Shown piece by piece: positions 6,808 through 8,731 of a DNA stretch of 8,731 nt; the stretch's first letter is position 1, and the number at the start of each line of letters is the position of its first letter. Source of the stretch: an uncultured Peptococcaceae bacterium (GTDB taxonomy: Bacteria > Bacillota > Peptococcia > Peptococcales > Peptococcaceae); the NCBI GenBank assembly GCA_902462325.1, contig CABQBF010000111.1:1-8731 (forward strand), given 5' to 3'. The notes beneath the pieces are model-generated. The model was not told the DNA's origin. It searched no databases and saw only the letters and a program-made list of their open reading frames with translations. A program made the translations under genes and the position numbers.

Positions 6808-7934
6808 TTGCATTGACCAATGGAATGTTATATACCATGGAAGACGGTATTGTGGAGCAGGGCACTGTGCTGATTGAAAAAGGCAAGATTGCTGCGGTGG
6901 GTGCTGCGGTGGAAATTCCTGCCGGTGCGCAGGTTATCGACGTGGCAGGGCGGATTGTTACGCCAGGCTTTATTGACGCCCATACCCACATGGGCATTGA
7001 CGAGGAAATCCATCAGCCCATCGGAGATGACTGCAACGAAATGACCGAGCCTAATACCGCCGAGCTGCGGGCTATGGACGCCATTAACTATCGGGATTTG
7101 TCTTTTCAGGATGCGGTTAAGGCCGGTATCACCACAGTGATGATTACCCCCGGCAGCGCCAATGTGTTTGGCGGCTTGATTACCGTTATGAAAACGGCGG
7201 GAAAAACCTATCAGGACATGCTGCTCAATGGAGAAGCAGGGTTAAAAATGGCCTTTGGGGAAAATCCAAAGCGGGTTTACGGCGAAAAGGATAAAACGCC
7301 GTCCACCCGTATGGCTACCATGGCTATTGCCCGGCAAGGCTTTTATGAAGCCCGCGAATATCTGAAAAAAAGTGAAGAGGACAAAGAATTCAGCTTACAG
7401 ACTGAACACATTGCCAAAGCCTTAGACGGCGGCATTCCGGTGCGGGCCCATGCCCATCGGGCCGATGATATTCTGACTGCCATCCGTCTGCGGGATGAAT
7501 TTCATTTAGATTTGGTGGTGGAGCATTGCACCGACGGCCATCTGATTGTGGACGAATTGAAAGCAGCCGGTGTGCCTGTCACAGTAGGGCCCAGTCTGAG
7601 CAATCGGGCTAAGGTGGAAATGGAGCACGTTACCTTCCGCACACCGGGCATCTTAGCCGATGCTGGTATTGACGTGGCCATCATTACCGACCATCCCTGC
7701 ACGCCCATTCAGTATTTGCCCATCTGCGCCGGGCTGGCCGTGCGGGAAGGCATGAAGGAATATGACGCTTTCAAAGCGCTGACCATCACGCCAGCTAAAA
7801 TTTTAAAAATCGACGACCGCGTCGGCAGCTTAACAGTTGGAAAAGACGCCGACATCATTGTGTGGAACAATCATCCGCTGGAAATTATGGGCAAGCCCCA
7901 AATGGTGTTTGTCAACGGTCAGCAGGTTGTGTGA
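6804..7934 (+). CDS. Metal-dependent amidohydrolase, imidazolonepropionase-like, substrate unknown
   Basis: This is a 376-residue cytoplasmic hydrolase of the amidohydrolase superfamily with no signal peptide. The N-terminal beta-sandwich (about 1-50) is followed by the metal-binding GFIDAHTHMG with His60 and His62. Lys148 in GLKMAFGENPKRVYG could be the carboxylated bridging lysine (inferred). His216/His218 in VRAHAHRADD, His241 in VEHCTDGHLI and Asp296 in IITDHPCTP supply the other expected metal and catalytic residues. The C-terminal TPAKILKIDDRVGSLTVGKDAD closes the composite sandwich, as in dihydroorotase and imidazolonepropionase relatives. All metal ligands appear present, so the protein is probably active. 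The substrate cannot be read from the sequence; a true HutI is unlikely because no other hut gene is nearby. The start overlaps the tex stop (ATGA), with AGGAG at 6789-6793. It is the last gene of the run, followed by a terminator. Confidence 0.88.
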   Translation: MIALTNGMLYTMEDGIVEQGTVLIEKGKIAAVGAAVEIPAGAQVIDVAGRIVTPGFIDAHTHMGIDEEIHQPIGDDCNEMTEPNTAELRAMDAINYRDLSFQDAVKAGITTVMITPGSANVFGGLITVMKTAGKTYQDMLLNGEAGLKMAFGENPKRVYGEKDKTPSTRMATMAIARQGFYEAREYLKKSEEDKEFSLQTEHIAKALDGGIPVRAHAHRADDILTAIRLRDEFHLDLVVEHCTDGHLIVDELKAAGVPVTVGPSLSNRAKVEMEHVTFRTPGILADAGIDVAIITDHPCTPIQYLPICAGLAVREGMKEYDAFKALTITPAKILKIDDRVGSLTVGKDADIIVWNNHPLEIMGKPQMVFVNGQQVV

Positions 7935-7950
7935 GAAATTGTGTGAAAAA
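7927..7950 (+). repeat. 12-bp tandem duplication across the amidohydrolase stop codon
   Basis: TTGTGTGAGAAA (7927-7938) is followed directly by TTGTGTGAAAAA (7939-7950), with one mismatch in 12. The first copy carries the TGA stop of the amidohydrolase (7932-7934). It looks like a slippage duplication with no obvious function. Confidence 0.7.
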
Positions 7951-7970
7951 AATAGAATCAAAATGATAGC

Positions 7971-8000
7971 AAACGGCTTCTGATATGAAGCCGTTTTTTT
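7971..8000 (+). terminator. Rho-independent terminator of the glmM-amidohydrolase run
   Basis: AAACGGCTTC (7971-7980) and GAAGCCGTTT (7987-7996) form a perfect 10-bp stem with loop TGATAT. An uninterrupted run of seven T (7994-8000) overlaps the end of the stem. It lies 36 nt after the amidohydrolase stop. The A-rich bases before the stem (7946-7952) pair only weakly with the T-run, so activity on the - strand is less certain. Confidence 0.93.
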
Positions 8001-8170
8001 ATGAAAACTGAGCCTTTTGCAAGACAAACCGGCGTCAAATCGGTACAGGATTACCCATCAAATTTATTTATATATTTTTCAAAATACGATGGTTGAGCGA
8101 AAACAAGTTGCAGCAGGATGAATTTTCCAATTTTTATACAGCATGGCTCATAATATGCACCCAAAAGCAG

Positions 8171-8180
8171 GTTAATTAAC
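8171..8180. repeat. 10-bp perfect palindrome GTTAATTAAC
   Basis: A perfect dyad without spacer, 54 nt upstream of the -35 box at 8234. Its size and symmetry are like a dimeric repressor half-site pair, but no regulator can be named. Confidence 0.4.
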
Positions 8181-8183
8181 AAA

Positions 8184-8193
8184 AAACATGTTT
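8184..8193. repeat. 10-bp perfect palindrome AAACATGTTT
   Basis: A second perfect dyad, 3 nt after the first and between the inner inverted-repeat arms. Together they give several symmetric sequences within 60 bp. An operator role is inferred only from this clustering. Confidence 0.4.
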
Positions 8194-8233
8194 AAATGTT
8201 GCATATTATAAGGCCCTTTGCATAATCGCCGGT

Positions 8234-8262
8234 TTGACGGTCTGGAAAAAATCGTCTATGCT
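8234..8262 (+). promoter_or_regulatory. Sigma-70/SigA-type promoter of the replication-type gene
   Basis: TTGACG (8234-8239, 5 of 6 to consensus) and TATGCT (8257-8262, 4 of 6) are separated by exactly 17 nt. Transcription would start near 8269, leaving a leader of about 36 nt before ATG 8305. The -35 box shares three bases with the inverted-repeat arm 8227-8236, so a protein bound there would block the promoter. Confidence 0.65.
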
Positions 8263-8304
8263 GGAAGCAACAAAATTGCATTGGAAAAAGAATGGAGGAA
8301 TTGT

Positions 8305-8731
8305 ATGAAAAATGGATGGATTAAGCTGTATCGAGGATTATTAGAACATGGGATTTTTCAGGACGCCCAGGTTTTGCAGGTGTGGATGTATTGTCTGCTG
8401 CGGGCCACTTATCGGGAAACGAAGGTGACAGTGGGCCGACAGGTACTGGTTTTGCAGCCGGGACAGCTTTTATATGGCCGCAAAGCAGTCAGCCAGCGGT
8501 TGAACATGGGAGAAGGCAAGCTGCGGGGCATTATCGAGCAGTTGGAGCGGATGGGCTGCATTGGCGTGGAGAGCAATCATCAGTATTCGGTCATCACAGT
8601 CTATCACTGGCAGCAGTATCAGCAGGAAACAGGCGCGGCGGCTTTTCCCTTTGATTGCGATTTTCTGGAAGAGCTCTATGCCTTAGCGGATGAAACAACC
8701 GATATAGAAAGGGCGCGCCCCTTTGGAGCAG
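8305..8731 (+). CDS. Winged-helix replication-initiation-like protein (phage replisome organizer / DnaD-like N-terminus), 3'-truncated
   Basis: 142 codons are visible before the window end, with no stop. The start ATG 8305 has a strong GGAGG at 8294-8298. The N-terminus MKNGWIKLYRGLLEHGIFQD (1-20), the segment VWMYCLLRATYRETKVTVG (26-44), LQPGQLLYGRKAVSQRLNMG (50-69) and YSVITVYHWQQYQ (94-106) follow the pattern of replication proteins of Firmicute phages and integrative elements. The proposed winged helix-turn-helix is at about 56-100, with the recognition helix near GEGKLRGIIEQLERMGCI. Such proteins bind DNA and help load the helicase; the full-length protein usually has a C-terminal DnaD- or helicase-loader-interacting part, which is outside the window. 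It has its own promoter and follows a terminator, so it is a separate unit. Its codon use resembles the genes to the left. An alternative is a host DnaD-domain or other wHTH regulator. Family assignment is by pattern recognition only. Confidence 0.75.
   Translation, partial: MKNGWIKLYRGLLEHGIFQDAQVLQVWMYCLLRATYRETKVTVGRQVLVLQPGQLLYGRKAVSQRLNMGEGKLRGIIEQLERMGCIGVESNHQYSVITVYHWQQYQQETGAAAFPFDCDFLEELYALADETTDIERARPFGA

Larger units (their letters stand above)
8150..8209. repeat. Inner 10-bp inverted repeat
   Basis: ATAATATGCA (8150-8159) is the exact reverse complement of TGCATATTAT (8200-8209), with 40 nt between the arms. It is nested inside the 8025-8236 repeat. The AT-rich arms make chance occurrence more likely than for the outer pair. 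Confidence 0.5.
8025..8236. repeat. Outer 10-bp inverted repeat flanking the AT-rich region
   Basis: CAAACCGGCG (8025-8034) is exactly the reverse complement of CGCCGGTTTG (8227-8236). The arms bound 212 bp. The right arm overlaps the -35 box of the downstream promoter. In addition, GCCYTTTGCA occurs in direct orientation just before each arm (8012-8021 and 8213-8222). This could be terminal repeats of a small decayed element or paired operator sites; chance is possible for arms of this length. Confidence 0.55.
7935..8304. other. 370-nt AT-rich intergenic region
   Basis: No convincing gene is present. The region separates the seven-gene run from the replication-type gene. It holds a terminator (7971-8000), two nested inverted repeats, two short palindromes and a promoter (8234-8262). 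By my count 8041-8220 is about 32% GC, well below the flanking genes. A 31-codon ORF at 8001-8096 has no ribosome binding site and is not called. Confidence 0.8.

Noticed and set aside
7935..8304. tRNA, riboswitch or CRISPR in the intergenic region
   Set aside because: No cloverleaf, no regularly spaced repeats and no recognisable riboswitch core were seen; the only strong RNA structure is the terminator at 7971-8000.
8382..8654. 90-codon + strand ORF near the right edge
   Set aside because: It is an out-of-frame shadow of the 8305 gene, which has the ribosome binding site, the promoter and the replication-protein motifs.

Overview
This window looks like chromosomal DNA from a Gram-positive-lineage bacterium (Bacillota). 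The gene order glmM, acpS, nnr (epimerase/dehydratase fusion), alr, mazF/ndoA, tex resembles a condensed form of the Bacillus subtilis acpS-alr-ndoAI-ndoA-(rsb genes)-ydcI region. Protein motifs, strong AGGAGG-type ribosome binding sites and the phage-type replication protein at the right edge agree with this. Finer placement (a Negativicute or a clostridial lineage) is only a guess. A coding line that I counted has about 58% GC, while 8041-8220 has about 32%.

Positions 1-7934 are one tightly packed + strand run of seven genes. They are a 5'-truncated glmM (phosphoglucosamine mutase), acpS (holo-ACP synthase), nnr (NAD(P)HX repair), alr (alanine racemase), a MazF/NdoA-family endoribonuclease toxin, tex (S1-domain RNA-binding protein) and a metal-dependent amidohydrolase of unknown substrate. 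Junctions are 4-nt stop/start overlaps (glmM/acpS GTGA, tex/amidohydrolase ATGA), gaps of 1-47 nt, or a 92-nt out-of-frame overlap (mazF/tex). This suggests one translationally coupled operon. It ends at a 10-bp perfect hairpin with a T-run at 7971-8000. The genes link cell-wall precursor supply (GlmN-1-P from GlmM, D-Ala from Alr), acyl-carrier activation, nicotinamide cofactor repair and RNA-level control.

Positions 7935-8304 form a 370-nt AT-rich gene-free stretch. It holds the terminator, two nested 10-bp inverted repeats, two 10-bp palindromes and a good sigma-70-type promoter (TTGACG-N17-TATGCT).

From 8305 to the right edge runs the start of a separate gene whose N-terminal region resembles the winged-helix replication-initiation proteins of Firmicute phages and mobile elements. 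It is cut by the window end.

The most interesting points are a MazF-type toxin with intact catalytic residues but no adjacent antitoxin gene, its C-terminal extension that overlaps tex out of frame, and the dyad-rich region in front of the replication-type gene. I saw no CRISPR array, tRNA, rRNA or complete insertion sequence, and no clear undescribed system within this window.
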